Assembly (NCBI RefSeq): GCF_032854445.1
Contig: NC_088300.1
Span: 248,001 to 312,000, forward strand
Direction of reading: 5' to 3'
DNA: 64,000 nucleotides
Origin: Liolophura sinensis
Lineage: Eukaryota; Mollusca; Polyplacophora; Chitonida; Chitonidae
The translations under genes and the position numbers were made by a program. Below the pieces are notes generated by a model. That model saw only the letters and a program-made list of their open reading frames with translations. It did no database searches and had not been told where the DNA came from. This document shows, in pieces, positions 47,847 through 64,000 of the stretch (positions are counted from its first letter, which is position 1; the number at the start of each line of letters is the position of its first letter).

Positions 47847-50800
47847 TCCATAAATGCCCTGATCTCGCACCGTGTGGGTGTGTAATTGGTACACTCCATA
47901 AATTGCCCTGATCTCGCACCGTGTGGGTGTGTAATTGGTACACTCATAAATGCCCTGATCTAGCAAAGTGTGGGTGTGTAACTGGTACACTCCATAAATG
48001 CTCTGATCTCGCACAGTGTGGGTGTGTAACTGGTACACTCCATAAATTGCTCTGATCTCGCACCGTGTGGGTGTGTAACTGGTACACTCCATAAATGCCG
48101 TGATCTAGCACAGTGCAGGTGTGTAATTGGCACACTCCATAAATGCCCTGATCTCGCACAGTGTGGGTGTGTAGCTGGTACACTCCCATAAATGCCCTGA
48201 TCTCGCACAGTGTGGGTGTGTAATTAACCCACTCCATAAATGCCCTGATCTAGCAAAGTGTGGGTGTGTAACTGGTACACTCCATAAATGCCGTGATCTA
48301 GCACAGTGCAGGTGTGTAACTGGCACACTCCATAAATGCCTGATCTCGCACAGTGTGGGTGTGTAGCTGGTACACTCCATAAATGCCCTGATCTCGCCAC
48401 AGTGTGGGTGTGTAATTAACCCACTCCATAAATGCCGTGATCTAGCAAAGTGTGGGTGTGTTACTGGTACACTCCATAAATGCCCTGATCTAGCAAAGTG
48501 TGGGTGTGTAATTAACCCACTCCATAAATGCCCTGAAGTAGCAAGGTGTGGGTGTGTAATTAGCCCACTCCATAAATGCCGTGATCTAGCACAGTGCGGG
48601 TGTGTAACTGGTACACTCCATAAATCCATGATCTAGCAAAGTGTGGGTGTGTAATTAGCCACTCTCTAAATGCCGTGATCTAGCACAGTGTGGCATGTAA
48701 CTGGTACACTCCATAAATGCCCTGATCTCGCACCGTGTGGGTGTGTAATTGGTACACTCCATAAATTGCCCTGATCTCGCACCGTGTGGGTGTGTAACTG
48801 GTACACTCCATAAATCCATGATCTAGCAAAGTGTGGGTGTGTAACTGGTACACTCCATAAATGCTCTGATCTCGCACAGTGTGGGTGTGTAACTGGTACA
48901 CTCCATAAATGCCGTGATCTAGCACAGTGCAGGTGTGTAATTGGCACACTCCATAAATGCCCTGATCTCGCACAGTGTGGGTGTGTAGCTGGTACACTCC
49001 ATAAATGCCCTGATCTCGCACAGTGTGGGTGTGTAATTAACCCACTCCATAAATGCCCTGATCTAGCAAAGTGTGGGTGTGTAAACTGGTACACTCCATA
49101 AATCCATGATCTAGCAAAGTGTGGGTGTGTAATTAACCCACTCCATAAATGCCCCTGAAGTAGCAAAGTGTGGGTGTGTAATTAGCCCACTCCATAAATG
49201 CCGTGATCTAGCACAGTGCAGGTGTGTAACTGGTACACTCCATAAATCCATGATCTAGCAAAGTGTGGTGTGTAATTAGCCCACTCCTAAATGCTGTGAT
49301 CTAGCACAGTGTGGGCATGTAAACTGGTACACTCCATAAATCCATGATCTAGCAAAGTGCTGGGTGTGTAATTAAACTCACTCCATAAATGCCGTGATCT
49401 AGCACCGTGTGGGTGTGTAACTGGTACACTCCATAAATGCCGTGATCTAGCACAGTGCAGGTGTGTAATTGGCACACTCCATAAATGCCCCTGATCTCGC
49501 ACAGTGTGGGTGTGTAACTGGTACACTCCATAAATCCATGATCCTAGCAAAGTGTGGGTGTGTAATTAGCCCACTCCCTAATGCCGTGATCTAGCACAGT
49601 GTGGGCATGTAACTGGTACACTCCATAAATGCCCTGATCTCGCACCGTGTGGGTGTGTAATTGGTACACTCCATAAATGCCCTGATCTCGCACCGTGTGG
49701 GTGTGTAACTGGTACACTCCATAAATCCATGATCTAGCAAAGTGTGGGTGTGTAACTGGTACACTCCATAAATGCTCTGATCTCGCACATTGTGGGTGTG
49801 TAACTGGTACACTCCATAAATGCTCTGATCTCGCACCGTGTGGGTGTGTAACTGGTACACTCCATAAATGCCGTGATCTAGCACAGTGCAGGTGTGTAAT
49901 TGGCACACTCCATAAATGCCCTGATCTCGCACAGTGTGGGTGTGTAGCTGGTACACTCCATAAATGCCCTGATCTCGCACAGTGTGGGTTGTAATTAACC
50001 CACTCCATAAATGCCCTGATCTAGCAAAGTGTGGGTGTGTAACTGGTACACTCCATAAATCCATGATCTAGCAAAGTGTGGGTGTGTAATTAACCCACTC
50101 CATAAATGCCCTGAAGTAGCAAAGTGTGGGTGTGTAATTAGCCCACTCCATAAATGCCGTGATCTAGCACAGTGCGGGTGTGTAACTTGTACACTCCATA
50201 AATCCATGATCTAGCAAAGTGTGGGTGTGTAATAGCCCACTCCATAAATGCCGTGATCTAGCACAGTGTGGCATGTAACTGGTACACTCCATAAATCCAT
50301 GATCTAGCAAAGTGTGGGTGTGTAATTAACCCACTCCATAAATGCCGTGATCTAGCACCGTGTGGGTGTGTAACTGGTACACTCCATAAATGCCGTGATC
50401 TAGCACAGTGCAGGTGTGTAATTGGCACACTCCATAATGCCCTGATCTCGCACAGTGTGGGTGTGTAGCTGGTACACTCCATAAATGCCCTGATCTCGCA
50501 CAGTGTGGGTGTGTAATTAACCCACTCCATAAATGCCCTGATCTAGCAAAGTGTGGGTGTGTAACTGGTTACACTCCATAAATGCCCTGATCTAGCAAAG
50601 TGTGGGTGTATAATTAACCCACTCCATAAATGCCCTGAAGTAGCAAGGTGTGGGTGTGTAATTAGCCCACTCCATAAATGCCGTGATCTAGCACAGTGCG
50701 GGTGTGTAACTGGTACACTCCATAAAATCCATGATCTAGCAAAGTGTGGGTGTGTAATTAGCCCACTCCATAAATGCCGTGATCTAGCACACTGTGGGCA

Positions 50801-51505
50801 TGTAACTGGTACACTCCATAAATCCATGATCTAGCAAAGTGTGGGTGTGTAATTAACCCACTCCATAAATACCCTGATCTAGCACCGTGTGGGTGTGTAA
50901 CTGGTACACTCCATAAATGCCGTGATCTAGCACAGTGCGGGTGTGTAACTGGTACACTCCATAAATCCATGATCTAGCAAAGTGTGGGTGTGTAATTAAC
51001 CCACTCCCTAAATGCCGTGATCTAGCACAGTGTGGGCATGTAACTGGTACACTCCATGTATCCATGATCTAGCAAAGTGTGGTGTGTAATTAACCACTCC
51101 ATAAATGCCCTGAAGTAGCAAAGTGTGGTGTGTAATTGGCACACTCCATAAATGCCCTGATGTAGCAAAGTGTGGGCGTGTAACTGGTACACTCCATAAA
51201 TCCATGACCTAGCAAAGTGTGGGTGTGTAATTAACCCACTCCATAAATGCCCTGAAGTAGCAAAGTGTGGGTGTGTAATTGGCACACTCCCTAAATGCCG
51301 TGATCTAGCACAGTGTGGGCATGTAACTGGTACACTCCATGTATCCATGATCTAGCAAAGTGTGGGTGTGTAATTAACCCACTCCATAAATGCCCTGAAG
51401 TAGCAAAGTGTGGGTGTGTAATTGGCACACTCCATAAATGCCCTGATGTAGCAAAGTGTGGCGTGTAACTGGTACACTCCATAAATCCATGATCTAGCAA
51501 AGTGT
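47847..51505. repeat. 48-bp tandem array, about 76 copies
   Basis: Units of 48 bp read 'ctggtacactccataaatgc' + 'cctgatctagcaaagtgtgg' + 'gtgtgtaa'. Subtypes (ctagcaaag / ctcgcacag / gaagtagcaa; ggtacact / ttaaccca / ttagccca) recur in the same order several times, indicating multi-unit block duplications. One-base indels are common. The minus strand shows many overlapping open frames with a 16-residue period, which I do not call genes. The left end is lost in the assembly gap. Confidence 0.97.
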
Positions 51506-52002
51506 ACGTTTCCTGTACGTATATTCCGTGAATGCTACACTTTAGGAACGGATCAGTTCAACACTGAACATTTCGTAACTCGTTGGACTCCTGCCACTCT
51601 GACTTGATCAACTCGAGAGAAGAGTTAGCTCTGTATTCTCATGATGTTTGATCTAATAGCAGACATCGGCAAACGCAGTGAGATTACCCTTCGGCCAAAA
51701 TGCTTTGCCCACAAAATCTTGCCGAACTTATCGTTGGAGCAACCTCGGACTACGTTAACCATAAGGGACGATCCAGGAGCCTGTGTCCACTGTAGTTATA
51801 CTCGCACGTAAAGCTACGAGCGCCTCGTGAATCCGGTCACTGGTCAGTACTAGCTCGTGTGACTAACGTTCAACACAAACGGCCAAAGAATTAATAAAGT
51901 AAAACCATAAGGCATCTAAGGCGGAGTTAAGTAAAGAAATCAGGTTTCAATGATGCCGGAACGGACCAAAATATTGTCCTATATGCAATCATTCATTTTT
52001 TT
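51506..52002. other. unique DNA, nothing recognised
   Basis: No exon or repeat was recognised between the 48-bp array and the SINE-like element at 52003. In particular the rest of the FReD domain is not here. Confidence 0.4.
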
Positions 52003-52262
52003 TCTCTACTTATCTGATTGCTGTTTAATGCAATACTGAAGAATTGATCACGGAGTGGAGTGCCCTCGAGGAAACCACCGACCTTTGGCAAGTTACTGAC
52101 CCACGTTCCCACATGCATGATAAGTGACGTACACATTTGCACGCTGTGACGAACAGATTTGCACATTGTGAGGTACAGATTTGCACATTGTGACGAACAG
52201 ATTTGCACAGCATACTGGGGTAAGACAAGTGATCTTCAACAAACGTTACACTGGTCAAACAG
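52003..52262 (-). mobile_element. SINE-like element, reverse orientation, interrupted by a 22-bp repeat
   Basis: The segment runs 'ttatctgattgctgtttaat', 'gaggaaaccaccgacctttg', 'gcaagttactgacccacgtt' and further to 'catactggggtaagacaag', the reverse complement of the SINE motif order seen at 41612. Between the halves, at 52128-52212, a 22-bp unit ('gatttgcacattgtgacgaa' + 'ca') is present about four times. Confidence 0.6.
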
Positions 52263-52336
52263 CCTCACGAGTGTCGTCGACCGCATATTGTCATGTGGGC
52301 TCCGCTTCACAAAACGCACGTAATACCTAGGATACT

Positions 52337-52500
52337 GGGCCCATTTGCATGAAGCCCTCTTATCGTTAAGAGCACCTTACTACCATGACAACCACCACTG
52401 TAAGCATTACGTCGCAATGGTAGTTCTTAACGTTAAGAGGACTTCGTTAAAGCTTAAACGCTACTAAAGCTTAAACGTAACATTACGTGGAAACGGGCCC
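52337..52500. mobile_element. 164-bp foldback MITE-like element
   Basis: The element starts 'gggcccatttgcatgaagcc' and ends 'ttacgtggaaacgggccc', inverted relative to one another. A second inverted pair inside ('cctcttatcgttaagagc' against 'ttcttaacgttaagaggac', flanked by 'actaccat' and 'atggtagt') makes a long imperfect hairpin. No coding capacity. Confidence 0.75.
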
Positions 52501-52944
52501 TTGGCAAGTCCTCACAACCTCTGAGTGTAGAAGAACGTACAAGTTCCCTCTCTAAGACTAGTTTGAATCCTTGCTTGCATGGGTTTTACTCTCAGTTTAG
52601 GGTCGTTAAGCAGTCTGTCTGCTCGATATTTTTCATCAAACTTGACGGACTGATCTCAGATTTGGTATGGAAAATCCTTTGTTCTGATTGCTTGGTGGCA
52701 TGGGATTGCCTTTTGTCCAGCCATCCAGTCAGCCGTTTCCATCTGTGCGCTCGTTCAAACTTTTGCTTCAAGGTTTAAACTTCACGCATTGATCTCAAAT
52801 TTAGCCTAGAAGTATCTTGTGGAAATTTTCTGTAATTCATGGTGGATAAATCAGAATCCAAATTTACCCATTTTACAGCACACCTATTTCATAATTATTC
52901 CTTCCCTTTGCATGCAGAGATGTGCGTGTCTTGAGGTTTCGGAA

Positions 52945-53062
52945 TCTTAAAAGTGTATTTTTATCTGGTGGCTGAGGAGCTCCGAAAATCATACAGTCTA
53001 TTTTTATCTGGTGGCTGAGGAGCTCCGAAAATCTTACAGTGTATTTTTATCTGGTGGCTGAG
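52945..53062. repeat. ~43-bp repeat, about three copies
   Basis: The unit 'tatttttatctggtggctga' + 'ggagctccgaaaatcttaca' is present about three times with few differences, so the duplication is recent. Confidence 0.9.
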
Positions 53063-53169
53063 GATTTCCTTTGTGATACACATGTACCGCTATAATAAAA
53101 CTATTTATTTAATCTCCGGCCACAAGCATAAAGAAAGCTATCACAGACCAAACTGATAAATCGTCCAGT

Positions 53170-53175
53170 TTTATT
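53170..53175 (-). terminator. Poly(A) signal AATAAA of ALKBH6
   Basis: AATAAA on the minus strand, 50 nt past the stop codon of ALKBH6, predicts a 3' UTR of only about 75 nt. Confidence 0.75.
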
Positions 53176-53225
53176 TAAAATCATTTTGTACAACAGAATA
53201 ACATGCGAATTTCCAGAAGCAATTG

Positions 53226-58091
<4,866 letters not shown>

Positions 58092-58095
<4 letters not shown>

Positions 58096-58103
58096 TTTCT
58101 CAT
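58092..58103 (-). promoter_or_regulatory. Three-codon upstream frame overlapping the ALKBH6 start
   Basis: On the minus strand ATG-AGA-AAA-TGA ends by overlapping the main start codon in an ATGA arrangement. If it is within the mRNA leader, ribosomes would meet this minimal frame first, so initiation at the main ATG would need leaky scanning or reinitiation. Confidence 0.6.
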
Positions 58104-58136
58104 GTCGTCTGCTTGAGGCAACTGTTACGGCTTTTC

Positions 58137-58170
58137 TGATTGGTGGATTGAAGTACTGCTAACCAATCAA
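58137..58170 (-). promoter_or_regulatory. Pair of inverted CCAAT boxes upstream of ALKBH6
   Basis: 'gattggtgg' (ATTGG at 58139-58143) and 'aaccaatca' (CCAAT at 58163-58167) lie 44-74 nt upstream of the ATG in opposite orientations, the usual place for NF-Y sites in compact promoters. Function is inferred. Confidence 0.4.
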
Positions 58171-58980
58171 GTACAAGATGAACGTAGTCGGCCTACATGA
58201 GGAAAAGAAAGTGACGACATATGTATGCTGCTAACTTTCTACTGTTTTTTAAACGACTTCCAATTCTTTTTTGAGTGATGGGTTAAGCATTATGATCACG
58301 AAGAAGGTAGTGTTACAAGTATGACGTAGATTTCTGTGTTAATTGTCACTGATAATCTTATTTTTTAGTGTCAAAGAAATGGATAGCGCTTATAAAGACA
58401 CGTGCTGCTTGTTACATCATAAAGAGTAGTCACAGCTACGAGCCGCCATTCGGCGCGGCAGAAATTATTGCCGAACGCAATCAAGAAAATCTTGCATCCC
58501 ACCACGAAAAAGTGGGCCTTAATCATCACGTGACTATATTGAAACAGGCTCCCTCCCCCTGCCGCCAGACGTCGTCACGGTGTGATCTCAAACGTCACTT
58601 ACCGTCACAACAGCTCGTGATGCAACAAAGTTCGAACTACAGGAAAGCTGGCCGTTGAACATGTACATTATATTATATGTAAGAGTATATATTGTACATA
58701 ATTTTGTTTCTGTTCAAGTAATTCTTTTTTTAGGCATGTTGTGATGTTATCAACGTAATCCACGGTTTGTAGTTGGGTGTATTAAGTTTGTGAATATGTC
58801 CTCATACACAAGGCCTATCAATGATACATTATTTATATACTGTAGTACTTACTTCGACGATGTCCATGTACATATTGTGTTTTTCTTTCCAGATACTTCC
58901 TTTTAAGAATTAATTGGGTATTTTTAGGCAGTGAGATGTTTCAACGTGATCAACAGTTTGGTATTTTGTTTTGTTTTATT
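58171..58980. other. Region right of ALKBH6, possible divergent transcription, no gene recognised
   Basis: A plus-strand frame of 96 codons at 58368-58658 lies in locally CpG-richer DNA behind an acceptor-like 'ttattttttag'. Its translation resembles no family I know. The stretch could hold the first exon of a divergent transcript from the ALKBH6 promoter, but nothing supports a protein call. Confidence 0.25.
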
Positions 58981-58988
58981 AAATTTAG

Positions 58989-58990
58989 TA

Positions 58991-59041
<51 letters not shown>
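58989..59041. repeat. (AT)n microsatellite, about 26 copies
   Basis: An uninterrupted TA/AT dinucleotide run. Confidence 0.97.
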
Positions 59042-59043
<2 letters not shown>

Positions 59044-59880
59044 CTATGAAAGTCATGTATTTTAAACAGCAGCTGAATGGCTTTCAATAAAACTGTTAAC
59101 ATTATGAATTTATTTAGTTAATACTAAATATAATAAAACAAAACATATACACATCAATATAGATGTACCATTACCCTCTGCAGACGTGTTTGTCTAACCT
59201 GGATGGATATTTCCTTGAGACGTCTTACCAAGTTCTTCACTTTAATAGCTCAACTTGCAGTTAAATTCTGAATTTATTGTATCAAGTATAACAATTGTTT
59301 TTATTCAGGACTCCCAATCAATGTATGGTGAAAATAATGGGACTCAGGGATATTTTTTTTTCACAGGACGTGGCACTAGTGCAAAGAAGAACGTTTAGCC
59401 ATTGTCATGTCACAAATGCATTGTAGCGCAATGTCTGCACAATGACTACTATATGTTACAAATAAAAACATTCGTACTGTACAGTTTTAAATTTATTTTA
59501 TTGAACAAACATTTCAACATATTTAAATTAACTGAGCATTTCAGAATTTACTGCAGTCATCAGAAAAAAGCTATTATTAAATATTATGTTGGTAATATAT
59601 TGTAGATTGTTAATATCGGGTAAGCAGTAATTTTTAGTAAAATGTAAAACATAAAATACATTACATCTGTAGTGGTGAAATGAAACATCTGTTGTGGTGC
59701 AATGAAACACCTGTAGTGAGGAAATGAAACTATTTCTTTTAATGTAAATCAAAAAAATGCTTAATTCCTGTCTACCTGTGTCCTAGCAGGTTAATGAGGT
59801 CAGTTACATGTAAGTACACTAGCTGCATATGTATACAAATGTGTATCCACCCATGTTAGTTTCATGTCCCTGTTTTACAG
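59042..59880. other. AT-rich DNA, nothing recognised
   Basis: No gene or transposon was identified. A short imperfect repeat ('gtagtggtgaaatgaaacat', about three copies) is at 59670-59730. Confidence 0.4.
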
Positions 59881-59946
59881 GATGTCTGTCTGAAGGACCA
59901 CCGGTGCCACAAGAAGACAAGGACGGAAGGAGTGATTGTGTGACCA
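59881..59946 (+). CDS. Possible isolated 66-nt exon, family unknown
   Basis: The segment lies between a good acceptor (tgttttacag) and a possible donor (ACCA|GTAGGT), is GC-richer than its surroundings, and is open in only one frame ('CLSEGPPVPQEDKDGRSDCV'). I do not recognise the sequence. It could be an exon of a gene continuing to the right, or chance. Confidence 0.25.
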
Positions 59947-62325
59947 GTAGGTTTCATGTTACATGTAGATATGTCAAACATACATCCACATCCTTTGTAA
60001 TGGTGTGACCACACAGCTTTTATTTAGCTGGATCTATTCTTGTTGCAGAGTTAAAATAGTATGCTATTAAATGGCCTTGTTACAGTTCCAAGATCTGTCA
60101 TTTTGGTCTGTGGCAGGCTTCATTTATTCAAGGTGAAGTTGAAGGCCAATGCAGCCTGCTGAAAACCAATTAATATTTCAGATGGAGGACCATTAAATAG
60201 GCTGATGTGAAAAGAGCAATTTAATGACATTTTTAGTCATCACCTGTGTATTTGATCAGGAAACAACAAAGCATGCTCACAAATATACAAACAAACATGT
60301 CATGTCCCACAGCTCATCCAAAAAAAAGGTGTGGAATAATTAAATTAGACTCTTGCGATGGATATTTGCTTTGAAATATCTAGGCCTGCGCTGACCGCTG
60401 TGCAATCCTGTCTTGGCCCACGTGCCATACAGGCTTGCTGAGATATTATCTCACACAAAGACTGCTCCGTGAGTCATATGACTTGTCTGAATAGGACGTA
60501 TTACAAACAAATAGACATGGTATATAAATAATAAAACAAATATTATAACCACTACTAGAGTTAATTTCTTTTCATTGCATTTTACCAGGTTACTACTACG
60601 CTGTATTTCTTCAACCTTATAACATGTTCACCTGGTGATTTAAGCCTGTTCTGAGGAGATTTCTCTATGTAGACTAAAACTTGATTTTCTCTGTGAAGCC
60701 TTGATGTTGGCAAACCCAATTAAACATAAATTGTCACCATTGTCAAAGTATTAAGACTGATAAATTGCATTCAATTTGTCCTCAAACATGCAGAAAGGTG
60801 GAACCATAAGCAGACAGCAAACCATTATGTGGAAGAAATTCAGTATGCTTGTTGTTACTCTTGTTGCTTTTTAACACTGAGCTAAATGATGAAGCTCTGA
60901 CAGTTGTTACATGAATGTCTTGTATGACGTAGTTTGGCAGAGACGAATGAGTGTTAGCAGAAAATATGCCTAAAGGCAGCCTCATTATCTAGTTATTTTA
61001 AATATCCTATTACTCCAATAAATGTATTATTTCTTAGAGTTTTTTTTTCTTTTCTTTTCATAATTTTAGGTTAAAAATACATACAAGGGTATAAGTTTAT
61101 GAAAAAATAACTCTTGACACTAATCCTTAAAAGTATAGCTCATTCAGTTGATCACTTCTTTAAACAATATTTATTATAGTTTGACAAATTAACCAGTGGA
61201 CTAGTTGTCCTATTTTTTAGGTCTTTTTCTTCTAGGACTCTTGGATGTTCATTGTTTCCGCGCACAAGGAGCCATGAGAATGTCACACAGCTGTTTCTAG
61301 TTTATGGATTGAGGGAAGGAAAATACAGGTGTAGTTACAGGTACATGGGTTACATGATGTCATTATTATCATGTCACACATAAGCTGTGGTGAAAAACTT
61401 CAGCCTATGTAAAACTTAACCTTTTTGACCTCTAATGCACTTTTTCCAGTGGAATTTGTAATTCTGTTGTGATCAAAATGACACAAAAATGATTGTTTGT
61501 GTCACTAAAGATGTAAGCTTCGCAAAACTCCACAGATTATCTCTCTACACCCCATAGTTCTTTAAGAATGTTTCCAAATGTGAGTGGCAGTGGTGGTTGT
61601 AAAGGTTGAAGAATAAGGGTAAACTAGGTTTTGTTTGTTCAAAACTTCCACAAGATGTTTTAAGTCAGCTAGAATGTATATATACATGTGTTCATACATG
61701 GAGCTTACATTTACTGGTAGTGCTTTTTCGGGGTTTTTGGTGCATTGTGAGCAGCACCAGGTTTTGTCAGGAAATGATGTATTTGACAGATTAATTTACA
61801 TAATGGAAATAGTACCATTTGTCACACTTATTACAGCCAACTGATGGTGGTACATGAAATGTGACACAATGGACAAAGCCATTTCTTAGCTGCTGTGCTT
61901 GTAGGGTGGTGTAAAGCATCTAATTACGCTTTTGCAGAGTTAGGCGTGATTTCTGTTGATTTGAATATGTGCTTTTGTCACACTTCAGTTTCTTTATTTG
62001 ACTGTGCTTTCAAAGAAAAGTACCACTGTTCTGTTTTGGTTCATGTTTCTTAGCAGGACGTTCACCATGTGATTTACTCACCTTTCGTTTAAATTGAGAA
62101 CTTTTGCGTGCATCTCAGAGATGTTTCTGAAGATGTGAGAAAGTTGCAAATTGTAATATAACACCATTGTCTTCACAGTACGAAGAGCACAGCATGCAAT
62201 GTGAAAGTTTGTTTGTGGTTATATTCTACATTATGATTTTGTCAGGAATTTTATCAGAGGAATATGCACCAGAGCTTTTGTATTATCTGGAATAGATACT
62301 GTATGTCCAGCATGTCCAAGATCTG
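59947..62325. other. AT-rich non-coding DNA, nothing recognised
   Basis: No coding, RNA or repeat feature is supported. Open frames of 62-69 codons are short, overlapping and without domain character. Confidence 0.4.
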
Positions 62326-62329
62326 GGAG

Positions 62330-62645
62330 CGGTAGATCCAGGATCAGTCCTGGGTCGAGTCACACCTAAGACATTAAAAGAGGAAGTTGTAAGTTCCTTG
62401 CTTGGCGTTCAGCATGAAGGGGATAGTGCAACGACTGGTTCATCCGTTTCAGTATAATGGCTCGAGCAGGGCGGCTTACTTGCCTTCGTTAAGTTGTCTC
62501 AGTGAAGCAGCACTAGATAAAAGAGCGGTGGAAATCCGTCCTGCAACAAGGAGGTACATCACATACACCCTAAGGATTCCTTCATCGTCATATGAAAAAT
62601 TGTTGAGCACGACGTTAAACCACAAGCACTCACTCACTCACTCCA
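62330..62645 (+). mobile_element. SINE-like element ending in (CACT)n
   Basis: From 'gatctgggagcggtagatcc' through 'ctgcaacaaggaggtacatc', 'acatacaccctaaggattcc' and 'aaaattgttgagcacgacgt' to a tail 'aagcactcactcactcactc'. The '...gacgttaaacc...cactcactcactc' ending is a widespread interspersed-repeat 3' end that I associate with gastropods such as abalone; this is from memory. The 92-codon frame across it is not a gene. Confidence 0.65.
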
Positions 62646-63880
62646 AGATCTGGTGTGCTTTGTGGTATAGATTTCTGTGAGCCTGGCTGCTTTCTTTGTG
62701 TAATGCCCTTGTCATTGAAAGTTATGCCAAACCATCCATTGTCAGCCCATATGTTATCAGTGATTATCTGTTTTAAATTAGGCAAGTCAAGACCACGTTC
62801 AGCACATTTTGTTTCTTTGTCAACTTTACGAATTGATGCCTGTCTTGCATAACTTTCTGCTTTTTGTTCATTGGTTGAATGGTCAAGATTTTCACTGCGT
62901 AAGAACAGGTTAAAGGTTTTATTTTCGTTAAAAAGACAGACATCTTACTGTTTAGTTGTAAACTGAATATGGATTCATCGATGTCCCTAAGCTTTCGTTC
63001 ATTGACATTATCGGTTAGAATTAAAGGACTGTGGTATAGAGAATTTCTGCTGTGATAGCGGATGACATGATCTATTCAGTTATTACTTTCCTCAGAAATG
63101 TGGGCTAGTTTGTGATGTGCTTTAGGTATTTTATCTGTGGCACATTTATTTCTTCAGGAAGGTTTTTGTGTACTAATTGTAGGAACAAATTTAGGCCGCA
63201 TGCAGGCACAGATTGTGAATCCTGTTATTGCTGCTACTCCACTCACATTACTACATGTTTGCAGAGGATAATATGGCGTACATTTTGCAGACATGCATTC
63301 GTGATTGCAGTGTATGTTCGAACATGTTTGTATCCAGTTATATTCCGCTTTAAAAACTTGCAGGAATTTCTGTGCCTAAAGAATCTGCATGTACCACTTC
63401 ATTTTGTTGTGGTAGGTCAAAAATACAAAATGATTACCAGTTCGATTGTGTGTTGTTTTGCCACACGAATCACGTTTTACCAAAAAGCTATAAATTTATC
63501 GGGCATTTGGGGAGGAAGGTTTTAACTTCAGCTCAACTGATTGACTGACATCACTTGGGAAAGATTCACGCAGTCACCAAATGGACATACGAACATACTA
63601 CATCGTTACATTGTCTTTTTATTTTGCCTGTTGTGGGGCTAATTAAGAAATTTGACATCCAAGATTTACCCTTTAGTGTTTCTCTTGATTGTTAGCCGAA
63701 CACTGGGTTCAGCTTTTTGACATCCAGTTAACATATATTTGTCGGACTGGATTTTAGGGTTATTAAAAACATGACATGGAGTAACAATATTATCCAGTAC
63801 AACCAACGCTTCAGAATTCTTCGCGTGCATTACGTTATTTACGTCCCTCGATATTTCATGTGTCATGCTTAGCAAGAGAA
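62646..63880. other. AT-rich DNA, nothing recognised
   Basis: A 137-codon plus-strand frame (63112-63525) is Cys/Phe-rich without recognisable motifs or splice context. I treat it as chance. Confidence 0.35.
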
Positions 63881-63901
63881 TGTGCTGGTGACATGTTCTA
63901 C

Positions 63902-64000
63902 ATGAGCACTTACTCACTCTACATGAGGTGAACCCCTAGCACTCACTTACTCACTCTACATGAGGTGAGCTCCAAGCACTCACTCACTTTACATGAGGTG
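63902..64000. repeat. Start of a 33-37-bp tandem array at the right edge
   Basis: 'tcactctacatgaggtgaac' followed by 'cccctagcactcacttac' recurs about three times before the window ends, with a period of 37 then 33 bp. Confidence 0.8.

Noticed and set aside
47944-51500. Multiple minus-strand frames of 60-174 codons with a 16-residue period
   Set aside because: They are translations of the 48-bp array in all frames; they end at one-base indels and overlap each other.
63112-63525. 137-codon plus-strand frame near the right edge
   Set aside because: The translation is Cys/Phe-rich without family resemblance, codon use is AT-driven, and no splice or start context supports it.

Overview
This window looks like animal nuclear DNA, most likely from a mollusc. 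It holds spliced genes with short exons and long introns, several tRNA-derived SINE-like copies with the tail style I associate with molluscs (ending near 'ttgagtacggc...aatcaaataaat' or in CACTCACTCAC), MITE-like foldback elements, and about a dozen unrelated minisatellite or satellite arrays. By my estimate the arrays cover roughly half of the window. The species call is inference; the family calls below come from reading translated exons against remembered protein families, with no database search.

Three genes can be read. (1) Minus strand, 36880 to 17462: eight exons of a BRMS1L/BRMS1-type subunit of the SIN3-HDAC co-repressor. All exon phases are compatible, and the last C-terminal exon or exons were not found. 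Its sixth intron (18174..29044, 10.9 kb) has the termini and branch site of a U12-type AT-AC intron and is mostly tandem repeats. (2) Plus strand, 41102 to 47590 and beyond: a secreted coiled-coil fibrinogen-related protein with a signal-peptide exon, a long acidic, coiled-coil and Ser/Lys-rich exon broken by about six frameshifts, and the first exon of a fibrinogen C-terminal domain. A 200-N assembly gap follows. (3) Minus strand, 58095 to 53226: a complete six-exon ALKBH6 gene (233 aa) with its Fe(II)/2-oxoglutarate ligands and a poly(A) signal.

Layout: 1-12543, 55-bp satellite; 12544-17461, mostly unique DNA with 20-bp and 28-bp arrays (probably BRMS1L intron); 17462-36880, BRMS1L, with 63/41-bp, 145-bp, 45/49-bp and 21/251-bp arrays in its introns; 36881-41101, intergenic with a 38-bp array; 41102-51505, fibrinogen-related gene with a 61-bp array in intron 1 and a 48-bp array after the gap; 51506-53150, spacer with SINE and foldback elements; 53150-58170, ALKBH6 with 35-bp and 32-bp arrays in introns; 58170-64000, mostly featureless, with an (AT)n tract, a SINE-like copy and the start of another array at the right edge.

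The three genes are not an obvious functional unit: one is chromatin repression, one a probable nucleic-acid or protein dioxygenase, one a secreted lectin-like protein. Long open frames inside the arrays come from repeat units without stop codons and are not annotated as genes.
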